Origin: Clostridiales bacterium
Lineage (GTDB): Bacteria > Bacillota > Clostridia > Oscillospirales > Oscillospiraceae
NCBI GenBank assembly: GCA_003522945.1
Contig: DPHR01000071.1
Coordinates: forward strand, 1-5,928
Reading direction: 5' to 3'
Length of the DNA stretch: 5,928 bases
Position numbers and translations under genes: made by a program. Shown here piece by piece: positions 1 to 5,928 of this stretch; the stretch's first letter is position 1; every line of letters starts with the position of its first letter. The notes under the pieces were generated by a model. That model saw only the letters and a program-made list of their open reading frames with translations. It had not been told where the DNA came from and ran no database searches.

Positions 1-1
1 C

Positions 2-322
2 GCGGCGCTGCACATGGAGGTGCGCGTGAGCAAAACGGCGCTTTGCGAAGGGGATACCTGGGACGCCGCCGCGGTGCGCGTCCGCATTCTCGATGAGTAC
101 AGCACCCCGGCCCCCTATGCGCAGCTCCCGGTGCGGTTCTCGCTTACGGGCGCGGCGGCGCTCATCGGGCCCGACACCGTGACTGCCGAGGGAGGTATGA
201 CCGGTACCTATGTGCGCACCACGGGCGAGAGCGGGGAGGCCGTTCTCCGCATTTCCGCCGCCGGTTTGCCGGAGAAAGAGGTGCGCTTCTCGATACAAGG
301 ACAAAACGTCGAACAGGAGTGA
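2..322 (+). CDS. Beta-galactosidase-like glycoside hydrolase (family 2), C-terminal end only
   Basis: Partial gene. The frame is open from base 2 and ends at TGA 320-322, giving about 106 C-terminal residues; the start and catalytic domain lie outside the window. The visible part looks like the all-beta, Ig-like C-terminal domain of clostridial GH2 beta-galactosidases. It reads as alternating strands, with a 'V.ILDEY...PYAQLPV' stretch, then 'LIGPDTV', then 'EGG..GTYVRTTGESGEAVLRI', a pattern I associate with the last domain of these enzymes. The family hydrolyses terminal beta-D-galactosides (or related beta-glycosides) with two catalytic glutamates, neither of which is visible here. The in-frame ATG at 14 is internal and should not be taken as the start. 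The alpha-galactosidase gene follows after five bases, and its ribosome binding site lies inside the last codons of this gene, so the two are probably translated from one message. The GH2 assignment rests on the C-terminal domain alone; another multi-domain glycosidase or an Ig-like surface protein is possible. Confidence 0.62.
   Translation, partial: AALHMEVRVSKTALCEGDTWDAAAVRVRILDEYSTPAPYAQLPVRFSLTGAAALIGPDTVTAEGGMTGTYVRTTGESGEAVLRISAAGLPEKEVRFSIQGQNVEQE
315..319 (+). promoter_or_regulatory. Ribosome binding site of the alpha-galactosidase, decides its start
   Basis: AGGAG lies eight bases upstream of ATG 328, which is ideal spacing. The alternative in-frame GTG at 319 shares its first G with this AGGAG and has no site of its own, so the start is ATG 328. 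The site overlaps the last codons of the upstream gene, which suggests translational coupling. Confidence 0.8.
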
Positions 323-327
323 AGAAT

Positions 328-1920
328 ATGGAACTCTTATGGCGCGTGGAACTGGAAAACGGAGCGACTGTCACCGGCAGCACGCTGATGCAGCCGGGAG
401 AGAACCGCATCGTCTGCGAGCTGCCGGACGATACGCTTAAAAGCGTGACCGGCGCGATGCTCTGGGATACGGAGCCAGGCGAGCGCATTTTCATCAACGG
501 CTTTCAGAGCTGGACGTACTCGCCGGAGTGCGGTGTGAAGGACCGCACGCCCTCCTTTGCAAGTCCGCTCGCGCGCTTCAAGCCGCTGGGACTGGAGCGC
601 TACGGCGATTACTATTTCACCGATTACCCGGAAACGCCGGGCGTGACGCACGGCGAATCCTATGCCTACTGGCGGCGCGGCGAGCATTTCCGGCTGCTCG
701 GCTCGCTCGATGAATCGAGCGGCTACACCATGATCCGCTATGACGCCAACGCCGGGAAGCTCACGCTCTTGCGCGACTGCTGCGGCGTGCGCTGCAACGG
801 AGGGTTCCATGTTTTTGATCTCTTCTATGCCGAGGGCGCGGAGAAGGAGGTCTACGACGGCTGGTTTGCCGCCATGGGCCTGCCGAAAAAGCCCGCAGAG
901 CGCATTGCCGGGTATTCGAGCTGGTACAACCGCTATCAGGATATCGACGAGAAATGCATCCTCTCCGATCTCTCCGGCTGCGCCGGGGTTCTCTCCGAGG
1001 GCGATGTATTCCAGATCGACGACGGCTGGGAGCCCGCCGTGGGCGACTGGCTGACGACGGACGCGAAGAAATTCCCGAAGGGATTGCACGGCACGGCGGA
1101 CAGGATCCATGAAAATGGCTTTCGCGCGGGTCTCTGGCTCTCGCCGTTCGTCTGCCAGAAGGATTCGGAGATCTTCCGGCGGCACAAGGACTGGCTGCTG
1201 CGCGTAGATGGCAAGCCGTGGTACTGCGGCATGAACTGGGGCGGCTTCTATGCGATCGATTTTGACCATCCGCAGGCCGCGCAGTACCTGCGCGACGTGT
1301 TCCGCCGCGTGTTCACCGACTGGGGCTTTGATCTTGTGAAGCTCGATTTCCTCTATGCCGCCGCGCCGGTCAATCTTCCGACCGAGAGCCGCGCAAAGCG
1401 CATGCGCCGCGCGATGGGTTTCCTGCGCGAGATGTGCGGCGAGCATCTCATCATCGGCTGCGGCGCGCCGCTCATGCCTGCGTTCGGGCTCGTGGACTAC
1501 TGCCGCATCGGGTGCGATGTGGGGCTCGACTGGGACGGCTCATTTATTATGAAAATGGCACACCGCGAGCGCATCTCCACAAAGCATTCGCTTGAAAATA
1601 CGCTCTTCCGCCGCGGTTTGAACGGCCGCGCTTTCGGGAACGATCCGGATGTGTTCTTCCTCCGCAGCGACAATCTCAAGCTCTCCGGCGGGCAGAAAAC
1701 GATGCTTGCGCGCGCCGACGCGCTGCTCGGGAGCGTGTTCTTCACCTCCGACGACATGAACGCCTATGACGAGGAAAAGCGCGAGACCTACCGCGAGCTG
1801 CGCCGGCTGCTGGACGCCGAAAACGTGCGTGTACGCATGGACGGCATGCCGCGCATTGAATATACGCTCGACGGCGAGGAGCAGCGTTTCGCGCTGCCGT
1901 TCCTTACAGCCGATATGTGA
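328..1920 (+). CDS. Alpha-galactosidase, glycoside hydrolase family 36
   Basis: A complete 530-residue enzyme expected to cleave terminal alpha-galactose from melibiose, raffinose-type sugars or other alpha-galactosides in the cytoplasm; no signal peptide is visible. An N-terminal beta-sandwich carries the 'NGFQSW' motif (residues 57-62). A TIM barrel follows with 'FQIDDGWE' (228-235) and 'GLWLSPF' (268-274). 'VKLDF' supplies the probable nucleophile Asp340, and 'CRIGCD' supplies the probable acid/base Asp397. The 57-residue spacing between these two fits clan GH-D, and the motifs resemble the compact Thermotoga GalA type ('KIDF', 'RIGPD'). 'NDPDVFFLR' (438-446) is also typical. The length matches the short GH36 subgroup (about 550 residues) rather than the ~730-residue form. 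The gene follows the GH2 gene by five bases, suggesting one galactoside-degrading operon. The family is clear; the exact substrate cannot be read from sequence, and some GH36-like enzymes act on alpha-N-acetylgalactosamine instead. Confidence 0.92.
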   Translation: MELLWRVELENGATVTGSTLMQPGENRIVCELPDDTLKSVTGAMLWDTEPGERIFINGFQSWTYSPECGVKDRTPSFASPLARFKPLGLERYGDYYFTDYPETPGVTHGESYAYWRRGEHFRLLGSLDESSGYTMIRYDANAGKLTLLRDCCGVRCNGGFHVFDLFYAEGAEKEVYDGWFAAMGLPKKPAERIAGYSSWYNRYQDIDEKCILSDLSGCAGVLSEGDVFQIDDGWEPAVGDWLTTDAKKFPKGLHGTADRIHENGFRAGLWLSPFVCQKDSEIFRRHKDWLLRVDGKPWYCGMNWGGFYAIDFDHPQAAQYLRDVFRRVFTDWGFDLVKLDFLYAAAPVNLPTESRAKRMRRAMGFLREMCGEHLIIGCGAPLMPAFGLVDYCRIGCDVGLDWDGSFIMKMAHRERISTKHSLENTLFRRGLNGRAFGNDPDVFFLRSDNLKLSGGQKTMLARADALLGSVFFTSDDMNAYDEEKRETYRELRRLLDAENVRVRMDGMPRIEYTLDGEEQRFALPFLTADM

Positions 1921-1927
1921 TACCCTG

Positions 1928-1937
1928 AAAGGAGGGG
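1928..1937 (+). promoter_or_regulatory. Strong ribosome binding site of the YtvI/AI-2E-family gene
   Basis: AAAGGAGGGG contains a full AGGAGG (1930-1935) eight bases before ATG 1944. It is the best Shine-Dalgarno match in the window and supports that start. It sits in the only intergenic gap after base 327 (1921-1943), where the sugar genes end and the maintenance genes begin. I see no hairpin with a T-run in this gap, so transcription probably continues through it. Confidence 0.85.
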
Positions 1938-1943
1938 AATTTT

Positions 1944-3188
1944 ATGGAAGAAAGACGGGAAACGAATCCCCGCGTAAACTTCCTTATCAACATTGCGTAC
2001 TGGGCGGTGATCGTTGCGATCATCTTCCTGGTGTTCAAGTACCTCATCAACATAATGATGCCGATCTTCCTCGCGTTCATTTTCGCGGCGGTCGTGCGTC
2101 CGATCTCCCGCGCGCTGAGCCGGGAAACGCGCTATGTCCGCGGTAAGGACGGGAACAAGGTTCTCGTGAAGCGGAAATTCCATATGAACCGCAATGTGGC
2201 CGGCATCATCAGCGTGCTTGTGCTGTTCATCGTTGTCGGCGGCCTTCTGACGCTCATCGTCGTCCGCCTGACCGATACGATCGTGGATTTCGTGTCGTTC
2301 GCGCCGACGTTTTATGAACAGAGCGTCCTCCCCGGCATCACAAAGCTCTATAACTGGGTGCTGGAGGTAGGCGAACGGTTCGATGTGTCCATCATGGACG
2401 CTATTGAGCAGGCCCTGCCCGGCATGATCTCCAATCTCGGCAGCGCCGTCACCAACCTCTCCGGCAAGATCGTCAGCGGCATCACCGGCATTGCGAGCCG
2501 CCTGCCGAGCATATTGCTCAACAGCATCATCTGCCTGATCGCCACGGTCTTTATTTCCGTGGACTTTGACCGCATCAGGCTCTTCATTCGGAAAAACCTG
2601 CCCGAAAAACCGCTGCGCGTTGCGGTGAATGTCAAGAACTCGTTCCTTGAGATGATCTGGCAGTTCATCAAGTCCTATGCCATCATCTTCTGCATCACCG
2701 TGGCGGAGATCACCGTCGGCCTTCTGATCGTCGGCGTGGGGAACCCGCTGCTTTTCGGTATCCTCATCGGCATTTTTGATGCGCTGCCCATCGTCGGCAG
2801 CGGCATGATCCTTCTTCCGTGGTCGATCATCACGCTTCTCACCGGCAACACGATGCGCGGTCTCGGCATCCTCATCATCTATGCCGTCGTTGTAATCGCG
2901 CGCCAGATCATTGAGCCGAAGATCGTCGGCAAGCACGTCGGTCTGCGCCCGATCGTAACGCTCACGTGCATGTACGCCGGTTCCAAGCTCTTCGGCGGTC
3001 TTATCGGTCTTTTTGGTCTGCCGATCACTGCCGCCATTATCATGGATCTCAACTCGAGCGGTATTTTCCATATCTTCAACTCCGTGGGGGATGACCTGAA
3101 CGACGGGGACGAAACGGGAGCCGGCGAAGCGGAAACAGGCGAAGCCGGGACGAACGAATCCGGATCGGACGGAGAGAAAAACGCATGA
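1944..3188 (+). CDS. ytvI: AI-2E/YtvI (PerM)-family integral membrane protein
   Basis: A 414-residue polytopic membrane protein. Hydrophobic segments fall at about residues 12-33 and 35-51 (a near-continuous pair), 85-108, 185-206, 243-265, 268-300 (probably two short helices), 304-320 and 345-368. The soluble region at about 110-184 matches the domain between the third and fourth helices of the family. Signatures are 'DALPIVGSG' (279-287) and 'EPKIVGKHVGLRPIVTL' (324-340). The superfamily is broad: members are annotated as AI-2 exporters, Na+/H+ antiporters or sporulation protein YtvI, so the transported substrate is unknown. YtvI is the usual name in spore-forming Firmicutes, and I use it with reservation. 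The chain is longer than usual (about 350-370) because of a C-terminal tail from about residue 382, hydrophilic and rich in Glu, Gly, Asp and Thr. The stop overlaps the next start as ATGA (3185-3188). The family is secure; the YtvI subtype is less so. Confidence 0.85.
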   Translation: MEERRETNPRVNFLINIAYWAVIVAIIFLVFKYLINIMMPIFLAFIFAAVVRPISRALSRETRYVRGKDGNKVLVKRKFHMNRNVAGIISVLVLFIVVGGLLTLIVVRLTDTIVDFVSFAPTFYEQSVLPGITKLYNWVLEVGERFDVSIMDAIEQALPGMISNLGSAVTNLSGKIVSGITGIASRLPSILLNSIICLIATVFISVDFDRIRLFIRKNLPEKPLRVAVNVKNSFLEMIWQFIKSYAIIFCITVAEITVGLLIVGVGNPLLFGILIGIFDALPIVGSGMILLPWSIITLLTGNTMRGLGILIIYAVVVIARQIIEPKIVGKHVGLRPIVTLTCMYAGSKLFGGLIGLFGLPITAAIIMDLNSSGIFHIFNSVGDDLNDGDETGAGEAETGEAGTNESGSDGEKNA

Positions 3189-3961
3189 CGATCAATATTT
3201 TAGCCATTGGCGACGTTGTCGGACAGACCGGCCTCGCCTTTCTCAAGGAGCATTTAAAGCCGCTCCAGAAGCTCAAGGGCGTTTCCTTCACCGTTGTGAA
3301 CGGGGAAAACGCCAACGTTGTCGGCATCACGCCCGCGCAGGCGGACGCCATTCTCGCCGCCGGAGCGGACGTTGTGACGCTCGGCAACCACACATGGACG
3401 CGCTGGGAACTGCAGCCGTATCTCGACGAGAAGGCGCGCATCCTGCGCCCGGCCAATTACGCCCCGCAGTGCCCCGGCCGGGGCGACGCGACGTATACAA
3501 CGCCGTTCGGCCCCATCCGCGTCATCAATCTTCTGGGGCGGTTTTCTCTCGATACGAACACCGATAACCCGTTCCCGACGGTGGACGCGCTGCTCGCGGA
3601 AAATCAGACGCGCATGGTGCTCGTTGATATGCACGCCGAGGCGACGAGCGAAAAGCTCGCCATGGGCTGGTTTCTCGATGGGCGCGTCTCCGCCGTGTGG
3701 GGCACGCATACGCATGTCCAGACCTCGGACGCGCGGGTTTTACCACGCGGCACGGGATACATTTCCGATCTCGGCATGACGGGGCCGAGCGAATCGGTGC
3801 TCGGCATCGCGCCGGAGCAGTCCATCCGCAAATTCCTCGGCGATCCCCCGCGCCGGTACGAGCAGGCGAAAGGCCCCGGAAAGCTCGAGGGCGCGGTTTT
3901 CACCGTCGATACCGAGACCGGCGCATGCACCGCGGTCGAAGCGATCCGCATAACGCCATGA
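3185..3961 (+). CDS. ymdB: YmdB-family metallophosphoesterase (cyclic nucleotide phosphodiesterase)
   Basis: A complete 258-residue cytoplasmic protein, close to the ~264 residues of Bacillus subtilis YmdB (TIGR00282 family). Family members are dinuclear-metal phosphodiesterases; B. subtilis YmdB hydrolyses 2',3'-cyclic nucleotides and influences biofilm and motility gene expression. The metal-binding set is intact: Asp10 in 'GDVVG', Glu41-Asn42 in 'NGENAN', Asn68-His69 in 'LGNHTW', His150 in 'DMHAEATSEK', and His175 and His177 in 'GTHTHVQT'. The 'SDLGMTGP' segment (194-201) is also a family hallmark. ATG 3185 overlaps the stop of the membrane-protein gene by four bases, with a modest GGAG at 3171-3174 ten bases upstream. 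The 3' end overlaps the next gene as ATGA. In bacilli the gene usually follows rny (RNase Y); here it sits between a membrane protein and a nuclease gene, so the context differs. The family is very secure; the physiological substrate here is inferred. Confidence 0.95.
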   Translation: MTINILAIGDVVGQTGLAFLKEHLKPLQKLKGVSFTVVNGENANVVGITPAQADAILAAGADVVTLGNHTWTRWELQPYLDEKARILRPANYAPQCPGRGDATYTTPFGPIRVINLLGRFSLDTNTDNPFPTVDALLAENQTRMVLVDMHAEATSEKLAMGWFLDGRVSAVWGTHTHVQTSDARVLPRGTGYISDLGMTGPSESVLGIAPEQSIRKFLGDPPRRYEQAKGPGKLEGAVFTVDTETGACTAVEAIRITP

Positions 3962-5049
3962 TCCGGATCATCCATGCGGCCGATCTGCATCTCGATTCCC
4001 CCTTTGAATCGCTTGACGCGGAAAAGGCATCCGTCCGCCGCAGCGAGCAGAGAGCGCTTTTGGAGCGCATCGCGGCGGAGGTAAACCAGCGAAATGCCGA
4101 TCTCCTGTTCCTTGCCGGAGATCTTCTGGACAGCGGCAGCGCCTACGCCGAGACCGGCGAGGCGCTGCTTGCCGCGCTCGGAAAGGTGCGCGTCCCCGTA
4201 TTTATTGCGCCGGGAAACCATGACTGGTACTCCCGGCGCTCGCCGTATGCGCTCCTGCCCTTCCCGGATAACGTCCATATTTTCCGCACGCCCCATTTGG
4301 AGAGCGTTTTCCTGCCAGAGCTCGGCGCGCGCGTCTGGGGCGCGGGGTATACGTCGCCCTCGTGCGAGGCGCTTCTGCGCGGCTTTCATGCCCCGGCGGA
4401 GGAGGGCGTAACGCAGCTTCTCGTGCTGCATGCCGAGCCGGGACGCGCCGGCTCGGCGTACTGCCCGGTGACGGAGGAGGAGCTCTCGCAAAGCGGCATG
4501 CGATATGCCGCGCTCGGTCATATCCATCTGGGGAGCGGCCTGCGCCGTGCCGGAAGCTGCTTTTATGCCTGGCCGGGCTGTCCGGAGGGGCGCGGCTTTG
4601 ACGAGTGCGGCGAAAAGGGAATTTTGCAGATCGATATTGACGGCGAAACGGTGAAAGCCGGTTTCATCCCGACCGCTGCGCGCCGGTATGAAAAGCTGCG
4701 CGTGGAGCCGGGGGCGGACGCTCTCACCGCGATCCGCGCCGCGCTGCCAAAAGACACGGCGGACGATGTATATAAGATCATCCTGACCGGCGAGAGTTTT
4801 GCCGCACCGGATCTTGCCTATCTCCGGCAGGCGCTGGAACGGGATTTCTTCGCGCTCACGTTCTCGGACGAAACGGTACCGCCGCGCGATCTCTGGCGGC
4901 GTGCCGGGGAGGACAGCCTCGCCGGGCGGTTTCTGCGCCGGATGCAGCGGCGTATCGAAGCCGCGCAGACCGAAGAGGAAAAGAAAATGCTCCTGCGCGC
5001 CGTGCGCTGCGGCATTGCCGCGCTCGAAGGTTGGGAGGTGCGGCTGTGA
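3958..5049 (+). CDS. yhaO: YhaO/SbcD-type DNA repair metallo-exonuclease
   Basis: A 363-residue calcineurin-like phosphoesterase of the Mre11/SbcD superfamily, expected to be the nuclease partner of the ATPase encoded next. All phosphoesterase motifs are present: 'HAADLHLDSP' (6-15, Asp9 and His11), 'AGDLLDSG' (53-60, Asp55), 'PGNHDW' (85-90, Asn87 and His88), His158 in 'VLHAEPG', and 'GHIH' (187-190). The opening reads 'HAADLHLDSPF', typical of Bacillus YhaO, rather than the 'HTSDWHLG' of classical SbcD, so I favour the YhaO subgroup. The length is near but below the ~400 residues of YhaO. The C-terminal part (about 245-363) is more variable; its helical end ('RMQRRIEAAQTEEEKKMLLRAV', abbreviated sense at about 328-349) may serve in ATPase binding. 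The start ATG 3958 overlaps the ymdB stop by four bases and has no convincing Shine-Dalgarno, so translation probably depends on coupling. The frame stays open for 87 codons upstream inside ymdB, but the motif begins right after this ATG. Confidence 0.9.
   Translation: MIRIIHAADLHLDSPFESLDAEKASVRRSEQRALLERIAAEVNQRNADLLFLAGDLLDSGSAYAETGEALLAALGKVRVPVFIAPGNHDWYSRRSPYALLPFPDNVHIFRTPHLESVFLPELGARVWGAGYTSPSCEALLRGFHAPAEEGVTQLLVLHAEPGRAGSAYCPVTEEELSQSGMRYAALGHIHLGSGLRRAGSCFYAWPGCPEGRGFDECGEKGILQIDIDGETVKAGFIPTAARRYEKLRVEPGADALTAIRAALPKDTADDVYKIILTGESFAAPDLAYLRQALERDFFALTFSDETVPPRDLWRRAGEDSLAGRFLRRMQRRIEAAQTEEEKKMLLRAVRCGIAALEGWEVRL
5034..5038 (+). promoter_or_regulatory. Ribosome binding site supporting the GTG start of the ATPase
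   Basis: GGAGG, within GGGAGGTG, lies seven bases before GTG 5046 and inside the last codons of yhaO. Together with the GTGA overlap it supports GTG 5046 over the in-frame ATG at 5061, which would cut off the first beta strand. Confidence 0.75.
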
Positions 5050-5928
5050 TCGTGCGGAAAATGACGGCGAGCTTCGGCGTGCTGCAAAACCGCACGCTTG
5101 AGCTGTCACCGGGGCTGAATATCATTGAAGCGCCCAACGAATACGGAAAAACAACGTGGTGCGCGTTTCTGCGCGCCATGCTCTACGGTATCGACACCGC
5201 CCAGCGCGGCCGCGCCGGGAAAAAGCCGGACAAGGTGCTGTACGCTCCGTGGAGCGGTTCCCCGATGGCGGGGGCGATGGAGATCACGTTCGGCGGGAAG
5301 GACATTACCCTTTCGCGCTCAACGCGCATTCCCTCGGCGCCCATGCGTGTCTTTTCCGCTGTGTATTCCTGCTCCGGTCAACCGGTTCTCGATCTTACCG
5401 GGGAAAACGCCGGAGAAACGCTCACCGGCGCGTCACTGCCGGTATTTGAGCGCACGGCCTTCATCGGCCCGGCGGGGCTCGGCGTGCAGCAGGGCGCGGA
5501 GCTTGAAAAGAAGATCGCCTCGCTTGTCACGGCAGGGGAGGAGAGCGGCTCGTTTTCGGAGGCGGAGGCGCGGCTGCGCGCCCTGCAGCGAAAGTGCCGT
5601 TACCGTACCGGCGGCCGCCTGCCGGAGCTGGAAGCGGAAATGGCGGCGGTGAGGGAAAAGCTTGCCGCTATCGACAAAACTGCCGAGGAGCTTGCGCGCG
5701 CGGAGGAACTGGCAGAAAACGCCCGGCTCCACAGCGCAAACGCCCAGAAAAATTTCGCCGGAGCGCAGGAAAAGCGGCGTGCCGATGCGATGGCGCAGCT
5801 CGAAGCCTGCCGTGCGGCGCGTGAAAAGGCCGAAAGCGAGGCCGCGCGGCGTGAGCAGGCGTCTGCCGCGGCAGACGAGGCGCTTCGCGCCGGGATCCTC
5901 CGCGGCGCAGAGCCGGACGAGACGGCGG
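5046..5928 (+). CDS. yhaN: YhaN/SbcC/Rad50-like AAA ATPase, N-terminal part
   Basis: Partial gene: 294 codons are visible, open to the right edge without a stop. The start is GTG 5046, overlapping the yhaO stop as GTGA; ATG 5061 is a weaker alternative. The N-terminal half of an ABC-type ATPase head is present: a short beta strand ('MIVRKMTASFG', 1-11), then a P-loop 'EAPNEYGKTT' (28-37, Lys35), followed by 'FLRAMLYGID' (41-50), a helix typical of YhaN-like proteins. 'VFERTAFIG' (133-141) and the stretch after it correspond to the region ahead of the coiled coil. From about 193 to 283 the sequence is rich in Ala, Glu, Arg and Lys with long heptad-like helices, as expected for the start of the Rad50/SbcC coiled-coil arm. 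Walker B, the signature motif and the C-terminal head lie outside the window. The adjacent YhaO-type nuclease makes a DNA-end processing complex the likely role. The first P-loop glycine is alanine here (Ala29). Confidence 0.85.
   Translation, partial: MIVRKMTASFGVLQNRTLELSPGLNIIEAPNEYGKTTWCAFLRAMLYGIDTAQRGRAGKKPDKVLYAPWSGSPMAGAMEITFGGKDITLSRSTRIPSAPMRVFSAVYSCSGQPVLDLTGENAGETLTGASLPVFERTAFIGPAGLGVQQGAELEKKIASLVTAGEESGSFSEAEARLRALQRKCRYRTGGRLPELEAEMAAVREKLAAIDKTAEELARAEELAENARLHSANAQKNFAGAQEKRRADAMAQLEACRAAREKAESEAARREQASAAADEALRAGILRGAEPDETA

Noticed and set aside
337..1446. Antisense open frame of about 369 codons opposite the alpha-galactosidase
   Set aside because: It lies opposite catalytic motifs of GH36 and shows no domain or plausible ribosome binding site.
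1885..1930. Possible promoter ahead of the membrane-protein gene (a TGTGATACC-like -10)
   Set aside because: There is no acceptable -35 at proper spacing, and the match is too weak to annotate.
3000..3021. Repeated GGTC(T) units near the 3' end of the membrane-protein gene
   Set aside because: They encode a Gly/Leu-rich transmembrane helix ('GGLIGLFGL'), which explains the repetition.
1788..3071. Long antisense open frame of about 427 codons opposite the membrane-protein gene
   Set aside because: Its composition is an Asp/Arg/His/Ala-rich shadow of GC-rich codons, has no recognisable domain, and lies opposite a gene with clear family motifs.
3471..3484. Perfect 14-base palindrome GCCCCGGCCGGGGC
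   Set aside because: It lies in the middle of ymdB, encodes ordinary residues, has no T-run, and such GC palindromes are expected by chance here.
3697..3957. Upstream extension of the yhaO frame by 87 codons
   Set aside because: It lies within ymdB in another frame, has Arg/Gly/His-rich non-homologous sequence, and the nuclease motif starts at ATG 3958.
3604..5109. Antisense open frame of about 501 codons opposite ymdB and yhaO
   Set aside because: It spans two well-supported genes and their junction, is rich in Arg and Ala without motifs, and is a compositional artefact.
5125..5652. Open frame of about 175 codons in another + frame over the ATPase start
   Set aside because: It is very Arg/Ser/Pro-rich and covers the P-loop-encoding region of the real ATPase frame, which is better supported.

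Overview
The window is a GC-rich, tightly packed stretch of a bacterial chromosome. Every gene I can support lies on the + strand, and no intergenic gap exceeds about 23 bases. The gene content (a YtvI/AI-2E-type membrane protein, a YmdB-type phosphodiesterase, a YhaO/YhaN-type nuclease-ATPase pair and strong AGGAGG ribosome binding sites) suggests a Firmicute, most likely a GC-rich gut clostridium of the Oscillospiraceae type. That placement is inferred from gene families and base composition, not from a marker gene.

Region 1 (1-1920) concerns galactoside breakdown. It holds the last ~106 codons of what looks like a glycoside hydrolase family 2 beta-galactosidase. A complete family 36 alpha-galactosidase starts five bases later. 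The two are almost certainly co-transcribed and would release galactose from beta- and alpha-linked substrates. Neither visible part shows a secretion signal, although the N terminus of the first is outside the window.

Region 2 (1921-5928) is a chain of cell-maintenance genes. A polytopic AI-2E/YtvI-family membrane protein is followed by a YmdB-family metallophosphoesterase, a second and unrelated metallophosphoesterase of the YhaO/SbcD type, and the N-terminal part of its partner YhaN/SbcC-type ATPase, which runs off the right edge. Three successive junctions are 4-base stop/start overlaps (ATGA, ATGA, GTGA), so these four genes form one translationally coupled unit. The YhaO/YhaN pair is expected to act like Mre11-Rad50 on DNA ends. 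The YmdB-like protein is expected to hydrolyse cyclic nucleotides.

No RNA gene, mobile element, CRISPR array, clear promoter or terminator was found. I see no strong evidence of an undescribed system. The points most worth checking are the conserved or accidental coupling of ytvI, ymdB, yhaO and yhaN, the non-canonical Walker A and missing Q-like residue in the ATPase, and the acidic repeat-like tail on the membrane protein.
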